The notes under the pieces: generated by a model
Database searches by the model: none
Seen by the model: the letters and a program-made list of their open reading frames with translations, nothing else
Told to the model about the DNA's origin: nothing
Translations under genes and position numbers: made by a program
Origin: Pontibacter sp. HSC-36F09
Lineage (GTDB): Bacteria > Bacteroidota > Bacteroidia > Cytophagales > Hymenobacteraceae
Assembly (NCBI RefSeq): GCF_024171605.1
Contig: NZ_JALKAA010000002.1
Coordinates: 248,001 to 312,000, forward strand
Reading direction: 5' to 3'
Length of the DNA stretch: 64,000 nucleotides
Shown here: positions 42,607-51,915 of the stretch, in pieces
How the letters are laid out: every line of letters begins with the position of its first letter
Numbering within the stretch: the stretch's first letter is position 1

Positions 42607-44937
42607 TTAGTTTTTCACTTCAACTTTCGCTCTTCTCTTACCGTCTTTCTTCTGGACTTTCACTGATTTCTTACCAGCAGCCAGCTCAGCTTCTGCTTGT
42701 TCAACGGCAGCGTTCAGCAGTTCAGTTGCGTTGTCTGCAGTTGCGGCGGCAGGCGTTGCACCAGCTTCGGCAGGGCCTGGGCTGTTCGTGTCCACAATCG
42801 TCATCTCGTTGATGAGGTTAGAGGCACCAGCGTATTTATCCACCATGAACAGCACGTAGTTGGCGCTCACGTTGATGCAACGCTTGTAGTCTGGGTCGTA
42901 TACCAGGTCACCTGTCATGGCTTCCCAGTTGCCGTCGAAGGCCAGACCGATCAGCTCACCGTTACCGTTGATCACCGGAGAACCAGAGTTACCGCCTGTG
43001 ATATCGTTGTCGGTGATGAAGTTCACGATCAGCTCACCGTCTTTGTTGGCATAGCGGCCGTAGTCTTTTGCCTGGTACAGTTGCTTCAGTTTGGCCGGCA
43101 CGATAAATTCCTCGTTGCTTGGGTCTTCTTTCTGCATCACGCCTTCCAGTGTCGTAATCACATCGTAGGTCACGCCGTCAACAGGCTTGTAATTCTTCAC
43201 AGAACCGTAGCTCAGGCGGATAGTCGAGTTCGCATCCGGGTAGTATACCTTGTCCGGGTTCATCTCACGCAGGCCAGCTACGTACAGGCGGTTCGCACGG
43301 GCCAGTTTGGCGTTACTCTCGGCCAGTTTAGGAGAGATATTCGTTTGGTAGTGTTCGATGATAGAGTTCACCAAAGCAAAGGCCGGGTCGTTAGTTAGCT
43401 GCTTCTGCGTCGGGTTGTTCAGGAACTGCTCTGTCTTCTGCTTGTTCACCACAAACGAGTTGCTGTAAACGTAGTCAGCCAGTTTGTTGAAGTTGCCTTT
43501 GTGCTTGGCTACCAGTTGCTTGAAAGCCTCCGGCTGCTGGTCTTTGGCAATGTCTTCGTGGTAGGCTTTCATCATGGCAGCGAACACTTTCTTGTCTGCC
43601 GGCATGTAGTAGTCTTTGAAGAAGGCTTCGGCTCTTGGCTTCAGGTCCTCAGCGGCTTTTTTAGCAGCTTCGGCGTTGCCAGATTTCAAAGCGTTGTTCA
43701 GTGCCGACATGCGGTAAGCGAACAGAAGCGCTTCTGTGCCCAGCACGGCCTCGTTCAGGTATACGCTGGCCAGGTTGTACTTCTCAATCTCAGCATAAGC
43801 CTCGTTCATGTCGTTTAACGACGAGCCGTAAAGGGCTTTGCGCTCTGGGGTAGCATCGGCCCAGGCCTGGAATTTCTTCTCGTCAGCCTGCTTGCCTTCT
43901 ACGGTCTTCATGCGCTTGATGCCGGCATTCTGACCGATCGAGTATTTGTAGTAGTTGGCGGTAGAGGCATGCTTGGAGGCATACTGAATGCGCACGGCAT
44001 CGCTCTTGTCCATCTCTTCTTTCCAGATGTCAAGCTTCTGCTCGCGAAGCTTAATGCGGGATTCGTTCAGCTGGTTCACGTCCAGTTTCAGGCCTTCGGA
44101 GGTCATAAAACGCTTAGTGCGGCCCGGGAAACCGAATACCATCGCGAAGTCATCCTGCTCCACACCACCAATGTTGATTGGCAGGTGGTGCTTTGGCTTG
44201 TAAGGCACGTTGTTGGCTGCGTAGTCAGCTGGCTTGCCGTCCGGCGCCATGTATACGCGGAACATCGAGAAGTCGCCGGTGTGACGTGGCCACATCCAGT
44301 TGTCGGTGTCGCCACCGAATTTGCCCACGGCAGAAGGAGGCGTGCCTACAAGACGCACATCTGTGAAGCGCTCGTATACAAACAGGTAATACTCGTTTCC
44401 GTTGAAGAAATCGCGCACATAAGACACGTAGCGGTCATTCTCACCGGCTTCTTTGGCAATGGCCTGCGCACGCTGCGAGGCAAGCTGCAGACGCTCTTTC
44501 TCCGGTGTATTTTTGTCGATGCCTTCCAGCACCTTGGCTGTCACGTCGTCCATGCGCACCAGGATGTCCACGAACAGACCTTCATTTGGAAGTTCCTGCT
44601 TGCGGTCCATGGCCCAGAAGCCGTTGGTCAGGTAATCTTTCTCAGGGGTGGAGTGCGACTGAATCTGGCCGTAACCGCAGTGGTGGTTTGTCAGCAAGAG
44701 ACCTTCGGCCGAGATGAACTCACCCGTACAGAAGCCGCCAAACTGCACGATGGCGTCTTTCAGGCTGGAGTTGTTCACATTGTAGATTTCTTCGGCAGTC
44801 AACTGCAGGCCTTTTTTCTGCATGTCCGCGTGGTTGAGGCGCTTGATCAGCATCGGCAGCCACATGCCTTCGTCGGCTTTTGCGAAGGGAACGCAAAGCG
44901 AGACTAAAAGAAGGAGTGAAAGGATTCTTTTTAACAT
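42607..44937 (-). CDS. S46-family dipeptidyl-peptidase, DPP7-like
   Basis: A 776-residue secreted protease (signal peptide ending about residue 21). The catalytic His is in LLLTNHHCGYG (His85 or His86) and the nucleophile is Ser651 in TGGNSGSPV. Eighteen residues after Ser651, in GLAFDGNWEAM, lies Gly669, which corresponds to the position that is Gly in DPP7 and Arg in DPP11 of Porphyromonas, so a preference for hydrophobic rather than acidic P1 residues is expected. S46 enzymes release dipeptides in the periplasm, feeding peptide catabolism. It has its own terminator. Confidence 0.94.
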   Translation of the reverse strand: MLKRILSLLLLVSLCVPFAKADEGMWLPMLIKRLNHADMQKKGLQLTAEEIYNVNNSSLKDAIVQFGGFCTGEFISAEGLLLTNHHCGYGQIQSHSTPEKDYLTNGFWAMDRKQELPNEGLFVDILVRMDDVTAKVLEGIDKNTPEKERLQLASQRAQAIAKEAGENDRYVSYVRDFFNGNEYYLFVYERFTDVRLVGTPPSAVGKFGGDTDNWMWPRHTGDFSMFRVYMAPDGKPADYAANNVPYKPKHHLPINIGGVEQDDFAMVFGFPGRTKRFMTSEGLKLDVNQLNESRIKLREQKLDIWKEEMDKSDAVRIQYASKHASTANYYKYSIGQNAGIKRMKTVEGKQADEKKFQAWADATPERKALYGSSLNDMNEAYAEIEKYNLASVYLNEAVLGTEALLFAYRMSALNNALKSGNAEAAKKAAEDLKPRAEAFFKDYYMPADKKVFAAMMKAYHEDIAKDQQPEAFKQLVAKHKGNFNKLADYVYSNSFVVNKQKTEQFLNNPTQKQLTNDPAFALVNSIIEHYQTNISPKLAESNAKLARANRLYVAGLREMNPDKVYYPDANSTIRLSYGSVKNYKPVDGVTYDVITTLEGVMQKEDPSNEEFIVPAKLKQLYQAKDYGRYANKDGELIVNFITDNDITGGNSGSPVINGNGELIGLAFDGNWEAMTGDLVYDPDYKRCINVSANYVLFMVDKYAGASNLINEMTIVDTNSPGPAEAGATPAAATADNATELLNAAVEQAEAELAAGKKSVKVQKKDGKRRAKVEVKN

Positions 44938-44967
44938 GAAATTTTGTTTAGATTAGTTAAACTGTGA

Positions 44968-44975
44968 CAAATTTA
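44968..44975 (-). promoter_or_regulatory. Candidate -7 box of the S46 gene
   Basis: On the minus strand TAAATTTG (44968-44975) fits TAnnTTTG and lies 30 bases before the start. No clear TTG is found 19-21 bases further upstream. Confidence 0.45.
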
Positions 44976-45034
44976 CCTAAAAATTGCGTTTCCTAACAGT
45001 TGTTCGGCAAATTAAAACGCTGCAAAATCGTACC

Positions 45035-45256
45035 ATGACCTGGCTTTTCAAAAAACTATTGCTCGCCCTTCTCTGGGTATACCGCAACATGATCTCGCCC
45101 CTGAAGCCCGCCACCTGCCGCTATACCCCTTCCTGCTCGACCTACGCTGTGGGAGCCGTGAACAAATATGGCCCTTTTAAAGGCGGCTGGATGGCGCTGA
45201 AACGAATCGGGCGCTGCCATCCCTGGGGCGGGAGCGGGTATGACCCGGTTCCGTAG
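45035..45256 (+). CDS. yidD: Membrane protein insertion efficiency factor YidD
   Basis: The 73-residue frame starting ATG at 45035 ([20 protein letters not shown]) matches Yid[39 protein letters not shown] and the C-terminal GYDPVP are its signature. YidD helps YidC insert proteins in the inner membrane. An upstream open frame reaches 44984 but adds a sequence outside the family. It converges with the TonB-receptor gene, whose stop is 3 bases away. Confidence 0.95.
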   Translation: MTWLFKKLLLALLWVYRNMISPLKPATCRYTPSCSTYAVGAVNKYGPFKGGWMALKRIGRCHPWGGSGYDPVP

Positions 45257-45259
45257 CTT

Positions 45260-47290
45260 CTAAAACCCTACGCTCAACTGCACAAACACATTCCTGCCAG
45301 GGCGGGCAATGCGGCCCCAGTCGAGGTGCTCGCGGTAGTGCACATCAAATATGTTTTCTATACCTGCATTCAGCTGCCATACCTTCTTTTCTGTTTCTTT
45401 CTGATAACCAGCGCGCAAATGCCAGAGCATAAACGCCTCAGTTGGTTGCTCCAGGAAGCTTTCGCTGTTGCGGTTCTGGGCAGCGGCCAGTTCGGTTTCG
45501 CCCTGCACCCAAAGGTAATCCCCGAAGTATTTTCTCAGTGAGGTGATGTTGCGCAATGGCGGCATCATCGGAAGTGGATCGCCATCGGTGTTGCTGCCAA
45601 AGCTATACCTGAGCGTGCTTACCAATTGTGTATAACCGGTGATGTTGTACACGGCGCTGGCTTCGGCGCCGGCTAACAAAGCGTAAGGAGTGTTGTAGTA
45701 GATTTTTACGCCACGGGCGCCAATGGTCATGGCGCTGAGGTCCGGGTTGTAGGCACCCACCATGTAGTCCTGCACGCGGGAGGCATAGGCGGTAGCTTGC
45801 AGACGCAGGCGCGGCTCCTGCCAGGAGAGAGTAAACTCGCTCTGCACGCTTTTCTCAGGTTTCAAATTAGGGTTACCCACATAATCAAAGCCGTCGAACT
45901 GGCTGAACAGGTAAAAACCATAGAGCTCACTGGCAGTAGGAGTGCGCCCATTGAAACCGCCGGAGAGGGTGGCTTTCAGCTTTTTGTAAACCATACGACT
46001 GGCCTGTAGCGACAACGAAGGTATAAGGAACTGACGGGCAGTGCTCTCATACCCAAACACAGATAGCTGGTTTCGGCCTTCGCCGGTAGTTACGGCAAAA
46101 TCAGACATATTTAGGCGGCTGTTGAGCTGCAGCTGGGTTTTATCGCCCACCTGGAAACTATATTGTGCTGCTATACCTGACTGCAACTGGCGGTTGTCGG
46201 GCCAGGTGAGCATGTACATCGGCGTCTGGCCTTCCTGGTACATCGTCATGGAGGCAGTCAGGTAAGAGGCAGAGGCATCTGCGCGGACGGTTAATTGCTG
46301 GTGATGGCCGGGAGAAGTGGTGCCTTCCACATACATACCCGACGTGCGGCTCAGGCCGGGCATATCCATGCGGATGGGCAGGTCGGGGCGGGCGCTGTCG
46401 TCCATGTAGTGGGCGATGCGGTTGGCGTAGAGACGGGCTTCTACACGGCTCCAGCGACGGTCGCTGTTCTCGCGCACCAGACTCACCGAACCGATGCGGG
46501 CATTGGCCTGTCCTACGTCCATCGGTAGGGCAGGGTAGCCGATGTTCCATCCGTCGTCGGCGATGAAATCTGCTTTGAGCACTAGGTCGTCCTGTAGCAA
46601 AAACTTACCGCTGAGAGCGTAGTTGGCCTTTTCGTACTGCGAGTAGAGCACTTTTTCGCCACGACCGTTGCGGTAGTTCTGGCTTTTGCGGTAAGTGCCC
46701 GATGCGCGCAGTCCCCAGGTCGGTGCGGCATAGCTCAGCCGCAGACCACCCATCATGGCGTTGGCCGCCGACTGGTAGCCGCTGGTCACCGAACCGGAAA
46801 GTTTTCGCTCATCCGCAAAGTCTGCTTCGGCCAGTTTCATATCGAGGCTACCACCGATGGCCGCGCCCTGCATGGAACTGGCGCCTGCTGTCTGCACCTC
46901 AATGCGCTGCAAACTGAGCGGCTCGATATAGATAGTGGCGGGGTCCATTTTGTCGGTGCAGGCACCTTGTATGCGCATACCATCCAGCGTTACGCTTACC
47001 TGTCCGCCGCTGTAGGCCCGTATGGTGGGTTCCATGCCGTAACTGCCGCGCCGGATGAAAGACAGCTCAGGCATGCGCGACATCAGTTCTTCGGTAGTGG
47101 CTGCCTGGTTGGCGTTATAGAAATTCTGCAAATGCTGTTGATGATCTTGGCGCTTGGTGACCACGGCTACTTCCTGCAACACAATGGTGCGCACCGAGTC
47201 GGCAGGTATAGGCTTTTGTTGGGCAAGTACGGGCGATGCGACCAGCGCAAGGGCACCGAGCAGGAGAGGCGTTTTCATATCCTTCACCAT
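45260..47290 (-). CDS. TonB-dependent receptor, copper-type (OprC/NosA-like)
   Basis: A 676-residue outer-membrane receptor: signal peptide (ending PVLAQQ, about residue 24), plug domain (VSVTLDGMRIQGACTDKMDP, then QRIEVQTAGASS), and a 22-strand barrel. The motif CTDKM gives Cys111 and Met115, and HYM gives His294 and Met296: the CxxxM plus HxM arrangement described for the copper receptor OprC and shared with NosA. The receptor should import copper across the outer membrane, with TonB energy. It is the third gene of an operon after a Met/His-rich lipoprotein and a small Cys-containing protein. Confidence 0.87.
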   Translation of the reverse strand: MVKDMKTPLLLGALALVASPVLAQQKPIPADSVRTIVLQEVAVVTKRQDHQQHLQNFYNANQAATTEELMSRMPELSFIRRGSYGMEPTIRAYSGGQVSVTLDGMRIQGACTDKMDPATIYIEPLSLQRIEVQTAGASSMQGAAIGGSLDMKLAEADFADERKLSGSVTSGYQSAANAMMGGLRLSYAAPTWGLRASGTYRKSQNYRNGRGEKVLYSQYEKANYALSGKFLLQDDLVLKADFIADDGWNIGYPALPMDVGQANARIGSVSLVRENSDRRWSRVEARLYANRIAHYMDDSARPDLPIRMDMPGLSRTSGMYVEGTTSPGHHQQLTVRADASASYLTASMTMYQEGQTPMYMLTWPDNRQLQSGIAAQYSFQVGDKTQLQLNSRLNMSDFAVTTGEGRNQLSVFGYESTARQFLIPSLSLQASRMVYKKLKATLSGGFNGRTPTASELYGFYLFSQFDGFDYVGNPNLKPEKSVQSEFTLSWQEPRLRLQATAYASRVQDYMVGAYNPDLSAMTIGARGVKIYYNTPYALLAGAEASAVYNITGYTQLVSTLRYSFGSNTDGDPLPMMPPLRNITSLRKYFGDYLWVQGETELAAAQNRNSESFLEQPTEAFMLWHLRAGYQKETEKKVWQLNAGIENIFDVHYREHLDWGRIARPGRNVFVQLSVGF

Positions 47291-47305
47291 TAAGAATTGT
47301 AAGAT

Positions 47306-47346
47306 GGGCGCTGGTGCTTAAGTGCTATACCTGAGCACCAGCGCCC
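47306..47346. promoter_or_regulatory. Hairpin inside the copper operon
   Basis: GGGCGCTGGTGC (47306-47317) and GCACCAGCGCCC (47335-47346) pair perfectly over 12 bases; the loop contains CTATACCTG. There is no T-run, so it may be a processing or stability element between the lipoprotein and receptor genes rather than a terminator. Confidence 0.7.
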
Positions 47347-47351
47347 TTTAA

Positions 47352-48158
47352 TTAAAAGTTGACTTCGAAATACAGTTTACCGGCTTCTCCGCTGGCGTCG
47401 CTGAGCGTCAGGTGCAGGTGCCACAGGCCCGTCATGGTAAAATTGACTTTGCCTTTGTAGTGTCCGCCGCTCGTGTGGGTCGGGTTCACGTTGTTTGGGG
47501 AACCATGGTCCATGGTTGGCATTTCGGGCTCAAGCGCTAAAGTGAGGTTGGTTACGGCCGGGAAGTCCATCATTCCGCTCGCTTTATAAACAGCGACTTC
47601 CAGATCATTTACACCTACTTTGGGCTGCTTTGGCTGCAGATAAGCTACAAAGTATTTAGCTCCGTCAGTTTTGGAGACGAACGATTTGAGGCGGCTGGTG
47701 GTAGGCTCTTTGATGGTAACAGGAGTCGTAAAGGTGCCGGTCTGCCCGTTGGCCTGTACCTGCACACCTAGCGTCCAGGAGCCCATCTCACCGGATGGCA
47801 TCGTGAACACCACGGCTCCCGGGAAGTAGCCATCCACAGCCTGCCCGGAGCTTGGGTTTTCGATAGGTGAGGCGTGTTTCTTCATACCCATGTCCATCAT
47901 CGGCTGGAAGCTGACATCTGCCTGCTCAATACGCTTGCCGGAAGCGTCGAAAAGAGCAATGTAAATAGGGTTGTAGCCAGTTGTCAGCTCTTCGTTGCTG
48001 TATACTTCTATTTTGAAGTCGGTTCCGGCGGCCTTGCCTTCGGCTATTTTCTGATAAGCAAAAGTCGGGGTTGGCGTGTCGTCATCTTTGTCGCAGCCGG
48101 TAGTAAAAACAGTGATAAGAGAAAGAGCCCATAGTGTGAGCCAGGTATATTTTTTCAT
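47352..48158 (-). CDS. Met/His-rich FixH/YtkA-like lipoprotein
   Basis: A 268-residue lipoprotein (signal MKKYTWLTLWALSLITVFTTGC, Cys about residue 22). Two beta-sandwich domains similar to FixH/YtkA follow; the first contains QPMMDMGMKKHASP and the second EPEMPTMDHGSPN plus HTSGGHYKG and LWHLHLTL. These Met/His clusters are typical of periplasmic copper-binding proteins. It lies in the middle of the three-gene set and probably accepts copper from, or delivers it to, the receptor encoded next. Confidence 0.82.
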   Translation of the reverse strand: MKKYTWLTLWALSLITVFTTGCDKDDDTPTPTFAYQKIAEGKAAGTDFKIEVYSNEELTTGYNPIYIALFDASGKRIEQADVSFQPMMDMGMKKHASPIENPSSGQAVDGYFPGAVVFTMPSGEMGSWTLGVQVQANGQTGTFTTPVTIKEPTTSRLKSFVSKTDGAKYFVAYLQPKQPKVGVNDLEVAVYKASGMMDFPAVTNLTLALEPEMPTMDHGSPNNVNPTHTSGGHYKGKVNFTMTGLWHLHLTLSDASGEAGKLYFEVNF

Positions 48159-48362
48159 GGTAATAGGTCTTAAAATGCCTGTGTCAGGCTAAAATTCAGG
48201 TATAAGTTTTTGGGGTGCGCGAAGTGAAATGCACGCAAGGGAGCCGTTGGCACTTGTATAGGTGCTTTTGTCGGCAATGAATTTGAAATTGAATGCGCAG
48301 GGTATAGCGGCGCCATACCTTAGCGGTGGCGCAGAACGGTGAACCTGGTTAGGAAGATAGAC

Positions 48363-48734
48363 TTATACCTGTGGTGGGTGAAAACAGGCGGGATGGTAGG
48401 AATTGCGGTAGGAGCTTTCCTGAAAAGTGCCGTACCCGGTCTGGACCGGAGACACAGCGACCATTTTACCAAGCTTAAATAAAGAAGCCGTGAAAGGGCT
48501 GGTTTCCAGTTTGAGTGTCAGGCCAGTGGCGTTGCTCTCCGGCGTGTCGGCTTTCTGGAGTTGTTTTTTGAGGTAGCATTTGCCTTCGCACTCGAGTTGG
48601 GGCTTGTCTTTGTTCTCGCAAAGTACGGCCGCGATGTAGGCTTTGTTGGCAAAATAAGACGAGAAGACGATTCCCTGGTACATTACCTGGAACGTCATCA
48701 GGGTTAACAATATGGCTGCTATATACCTTCTCAT
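48363..48734 (-). CDS. Small secreted or membrane protein with Cys motif
   Basis: A 123-residue protein: N-terminal membrane segment (about residues 5-30, IAAILLTLMTFQVMYQGIVF), then LCENKDKPQLECEGKCYLKK with three cysteines and a conserved C-terminus ending PACFHPPQV. Similar small proteins with ECxGKCYL and a terminal FHPP occur near copper or TonB-receptor genes in Bacteroidota, from general memory. Possibly a copper-binding periplasmic factor; function not established. First gene of the operon. Confidence 0.8.
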   Translation of the reverse strand: MRRYIAAILLTLMTFQVMYQGIVFSSYFANKAYIAAVLCENKDKPQLECEGKCYLKKQLQKADTPESNATGLTLKLETSPFTASLFKLGKMVAVSPVQTGYGTFQESSYRNSYHPACFHPPQV

Positions 48735-48860
48735 CTCAAAGGCAAAGGTATAGCAGGATTGATTCTCAGAAAATGATTTAAGTCACAAGTTTAACCGGCA
48801 AATGTCAGTAAAGAGCCGGACTGTGCGCTGTGCCGGCAGCCAGAAAGGGCAGGCTATACC

Positions 48861-49445
48861 TTATTTTAGCTGCAAATATTTCACCATCTGTTTTACCATG
48901 GTCTCGGCTGTGCTGGCGTAGTCCTCCTCATACTTTTTCAGGAGCTCCTCGCGGCTAGGTTTTTGGTCTTTGGACTGTTTCTCCCACAGGACCGAAAGCG
49001 AAGCGTAAGGCGGGAGCACCATGCCCACCGCGTTGTAAAAGTTGCTGATGTTGGCAATAATATGTTGCGCTCCGTCCGAGTCGCCTGTAATGACAATGCC
49101 ACCCACTTTGCCCTCAAGTTTCGATTTCTTACCTGCCAGAATTTCGTCATGAATTTCATCGAGCCGCTCAATTACCCGCTGTATTTCCGATGACTGGTTG
49201 TTCCACCAGATGGGAGTGGCGAACACGATAATATCGGCGGTAAGCACCTGTTTTAAAATGGCGGGCCAGTCGTCGCCTTCGCCCATATTGCTGTAAGTGC
49301 CTGCCAGAATGTTGTGCTCCACCAGTTTGACGATGCTGCAGTCGATGTCCTGCTTTTTGAAATAGCCTGCCAGAAATTCAGACAGAACCTCTGTGTTGGA
49401 CAGCCCTTCTTTCTTGAGTGTGCCGAGTAGAATGATCGCTTTCAT
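48861..49445 (-). CDS. Flavodoxin-like NAD(P)H-dependent oxidoreductase
   Basis: A 194-residue protein with the FMN-binding pattern AIILLGTLKKEGLSNTEVL at the start, DIIVFATPIWWNNQSSEIQRVIERL (isoalloxazine loop) and VGGIVITGDSDGAQHI. It belongs to the NADPH-dependent FMN reductase/flavodoxin-like superfamily and likely reduces a quinone or small molecule in the cytoplasm. It stands alone, followed by the S41 peptidase gene on the same strand. Confidence 0.9.
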   Translation of the reverse strand: MKAIILLGTLKKEGLSNTEVLSEFLAGYFKKQDIDCSIVKLVEHNILAGTYSNMGEGDDWPAILKQVLTADIIVFATPIWWNNQSSEIQRVIERLDEIHDEILAGKKSKLEGKVGGIVITGDSDGAQHIIANISNFYNAVGMVLPPYASLSVLWEKQSKDQKPSREELLKKYEEDYASTAETMVKQMVKYLQLK

Positions 49446-49505
49446 ACTCTACTTACTCTAATCAGTAGCAGGGAGTTATTGGGGTTGGGGTAGTAGTGTA
49501 GAAAT

Positions 49506-51329
49506 TCATCGGCTTTCCTGTAGAAACTTAACTGCGGCCTCTAATTGCGTATCCTTCCCGAGCTGAATGTCTTTGAGATTAGGCTGAACTGAAATATCAG
49601 GCTGTACACCTACGCCATGGTAGGGGCTGCCGTCCCGATTCTGCACTCTCATACCTGTCCAGACAGCTTGCAACTGCCCTGCCCCAGAAAAGTTGATGTT
49701 GCCATTGGTGCCAGCTGTAACGCAGCCAAACATAGTGCCTATTTTGTAGTGTTCAACCAGTTCTGCACACGTTTCGCCGTAGCTTTGAGTGTTGTGTCCT
49801 ATCAGGAAAGCTTTTTTTACACTAATATAGTTGCCATTCGGTTTTATACTCCACTTGCTGGTTGGCACAAAATGCACATTTTTCTGGTCAGGGAAGGTAT
49901 AGTGTGGAATGGACCAATTGCCAGTATCTACTTCTTTGTCAATCAGATAGGGCAGGACGCCTCTTAAAAAGCTGCTGGAAGGACGACCACGCATATCAAA
50001 CACTATACCTTTGGCCTGTTGCAGTGCAGGCAGGTTTTCTTTGATGTCCTTTGCGCTTACTGCAGATGTGTTGATATAATAAATACCGCCTTCGAGTGTG
50101 CGAATGGCAGCTACTGGCGTAGGAACCTTAAATTGATACCCTTGCCCGTTTAGCACAACATTTTTAGCGTTGCCGCTGCTATCAATTAGTGCCATCGTAA
50201 TGGTGTCGGTAGTGGTACTTAGCCAGCCTAGTGCACTCTGTGCGGCCAGTAAATTGCCATTGTTTGAGTTAGCGTGGGAGAGAAAACTCTTGGTGTAATC
50301 CAGTAGTCCAGCTGCTTCTTGAGCTCCTACTTTCTGTACAATATCACCAGGCAAAAGACTAGTATTTTCGATGTTAACTTTGCTCACCACCAATTTATTT
50401 TCGACCCAGGCAGTCTGCAGGATAGGGGGAGATGGGCGACTATAAATGCCCGTGCTGTTAGTAGAAGCCAGGTAAGCGTGCCCATCGTTGAGCGAGGTGG
50501 TTAAGTTTCTTGCTACACGCATAAAATCAGCCCTGGTCATGGAAGGGGATAGTTGCTGTACAGTCTGTACAAACACGCTGTCCCATGCTGCTGCATTGTC
50601 CAGGTAAGGATGAAAGTGCTGGAACACATTCCAGAAGATGATCACTGTGGCCAGCCTGTCCTCGTGTCGGTCGAGGTTAAGCTGGTATTTCTGGCTGAAG
50701 TGCCTGTGGGCTTGATTGCTTTTATAGTTGCTTTCGGTTAATACTAGCGGGAGGGAACAATATAGTTTATCTGTTAGCGGTACCGAGTAAAGGCTATCTA
50801 CAGAAAGTATTCTGTCTTTTGCCAGCAGATCCAGATAGGTCTTATGGTCAACATCCATTATCCTGCTTTTGTAAAGTTCCGAAATTTTTCTGGTGAGGAT
50901 TGGGAGGTCGCCCTTATCTTGCCCAAGCCCCTGGTGAAGGTTATAATAGTAGTGGTTGCTGCTTTCCTGACCCGCAGTGCTTATACCTATGCCATCATAA
51001 GCGCTATGAATATTTAGAAGCGGGGCAATCGGGCTAAAAACAGCTCGCAAAGCTTCTGCTAAAGCTTCTTCAGATGCCGCATTCAGAACACGTTGACTGC
51101 CATGCGCGGCAATGTAGTTCCAGCTTATCTTGTCCTTTTTCTGCAACGGATAAAAGTATTTGACAAAGCCATACACCCTGGCAAAAGCGAATAAATTTTT
51201 CACCTGATTTTCAGATAGGTGACTGTCGCGTGTTTGGGTCGTATCAGTTGGCTGAGCCAACACAGAAGATGAAGTAACAACGCAAAAAACCAGGGAGAGG
51301 GCTAAAAGAGCAAAGGGCTTTAAGTTCAT
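49506..51329 (-). CDS. Secreted S41-family (C-terminal-processing-like) peptidase
   Basis: A 607-residue protein with a signal peptide (ending VLAQPTD, about residue 25), an N-terminal helical region (FAFARVYGFVKYFYPLQ), a PDZ-like part (LLPGDIVQKVG) and the S41 catalytic region with Ser516 in HNTQSYGETCAEL and an expected Lys further on. This N-terminal layout is shared by a Bacteroidota group of S41 proteins. The gene is visibly AT-richer than its neighbours, has few of the genome's AGGTATA words and may be a recent acquisition. It is monocistronic. Confidence 0.86.
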   Translation of the reverse strand: MNLKPFALLALSLVFCVVTSSSVLAQPTDTTQTRDSHLSENQVKNLFAFARVYGFVKYFYPLQKKDKISWNYIAAHGSQRVLNAASEEALAEALRAVFSPIAPLLNIHSAYDGIGISTAGQESSNHYYYNLHQGLGQDKGDLPILTRKISELYKSRIMDVDHKTYLDLLAKDRILSVDSLYSVPLTDKLYCSLPLVLTESNYKSNQAHRHFSQKYQLNLDRHEDRLATVIIFWNVFQHFHPYLDNAAAWDSVFVQTVQQLSPSMTRADFMRVARNLTTSLNDGHAYLASTNSTGIYSRPSPPILQTAWVENKLVVSKVNIENTSLLPGDIVQKVGAQEAAGLLDYTKSFLSHANSNNGNLLAAQSALGWLSTTTDTITMALIDSSGNAKNVVLNGQGYQFKVPTPVAAIRTLEGGIYYINTSAVSAKDIKENLPALQQAKGIVFDMRGRPSSSFLRGVLPYLIDKEVDTGNWSIPHYTFPDQKNVHFVPTSKWSIKPNGNYISVKKAFLIGHNTQSYGETCAELVEHYKIGTMFGCVTAGTNGNINFSGAGQLQAVWTGMRVQNRDGSPYHGVGVQPDISVQPNLKDIQLGKDTQLEAAVKFLQESR

Positions 51330-51369
51330 TTTTAAGGTATAAGGGGTGTGTCAACGTATAGCAATCAGG

Positions 51370-51801
51370 CTAGAAAATCAGGTCGAAAATTTTCTGTTCT
51401 TTGCTTTCCGTAAAGCCTACTTTCAGGTAAAATTTGTGGGCGTCGGTTCGTATTGTGTTGCAGCGTACCCTGATTTTTTGAACTGCAAAACCGCTAGCCC
51501 ATACCTTTACTCTGGCAATCAGCTGTTGCCCTATACCTTGCCTTCGAAAGCCTTCGTCTATAACCAAACCCCCAATCTCCACAAAGGGCTCCGATTCCAG
51601 CCGGAAGGTATAGAAACCGTGAATCCAGCCGACAATCTGTTGTTCTGCTATTGCTACAAAGCCACAATGATCTTCCCGGGACAGCATCTGTTCCATCCGA
51701 TCCCGCATTTCCTCAACGGTCACGCTGTAGCCGAACTGGTGTGACAGCGCTGCCAGGGCTCGGGCATCCGCCAAAATGATTTCTCTGAACGTGAGTTGCA
51801 T
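51370..51801 (-). CDS. GNAT family N-acetyltransferase
   Basis: Starting at the ATG at 51801, the 143-residue protein begins MQLTFREIILADARALAAL and has the acetyl-CoA loop RRQGIGQQLIARV and the C-terminal NTIRTDAHKFYLKVGF typical of GNAT N-acetyltransferases. The frame is open 24 codons upstream, but the additional part is outside the fold. Substrate not known. Confidence 0.88.
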   Translation of the reverse strand: MQLTFREIILADARALAALSHQFGYSVTVEEMRDRMEQMLSREDHCGFVAIAEQQIVGWIHGFYTFRLESEPFVEIGGLVIDEGFRRQGIGQQLIARVKVWASGFAVQKIRVRCNTIRTDAHKFYLKVGFTESKEQKIFDLIF

Positions 51802-51915
51802 AGGTATAGCGATGGGTTTGAGAAGCTGAAGTGATAGCCCACTAAATGCGTATGCTATACCTTGAGGACCCACTAAGTGCTACTTCAGTTGCATCGGGCA
51901 AATCAACTTAAATTT

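Noticed and set aside
43969-44907. 312-codon plus-strand frame
   Set aside because: Antisense to the S46 peptidase, with Val/His-rich composition typical of reverse-frame shadows.
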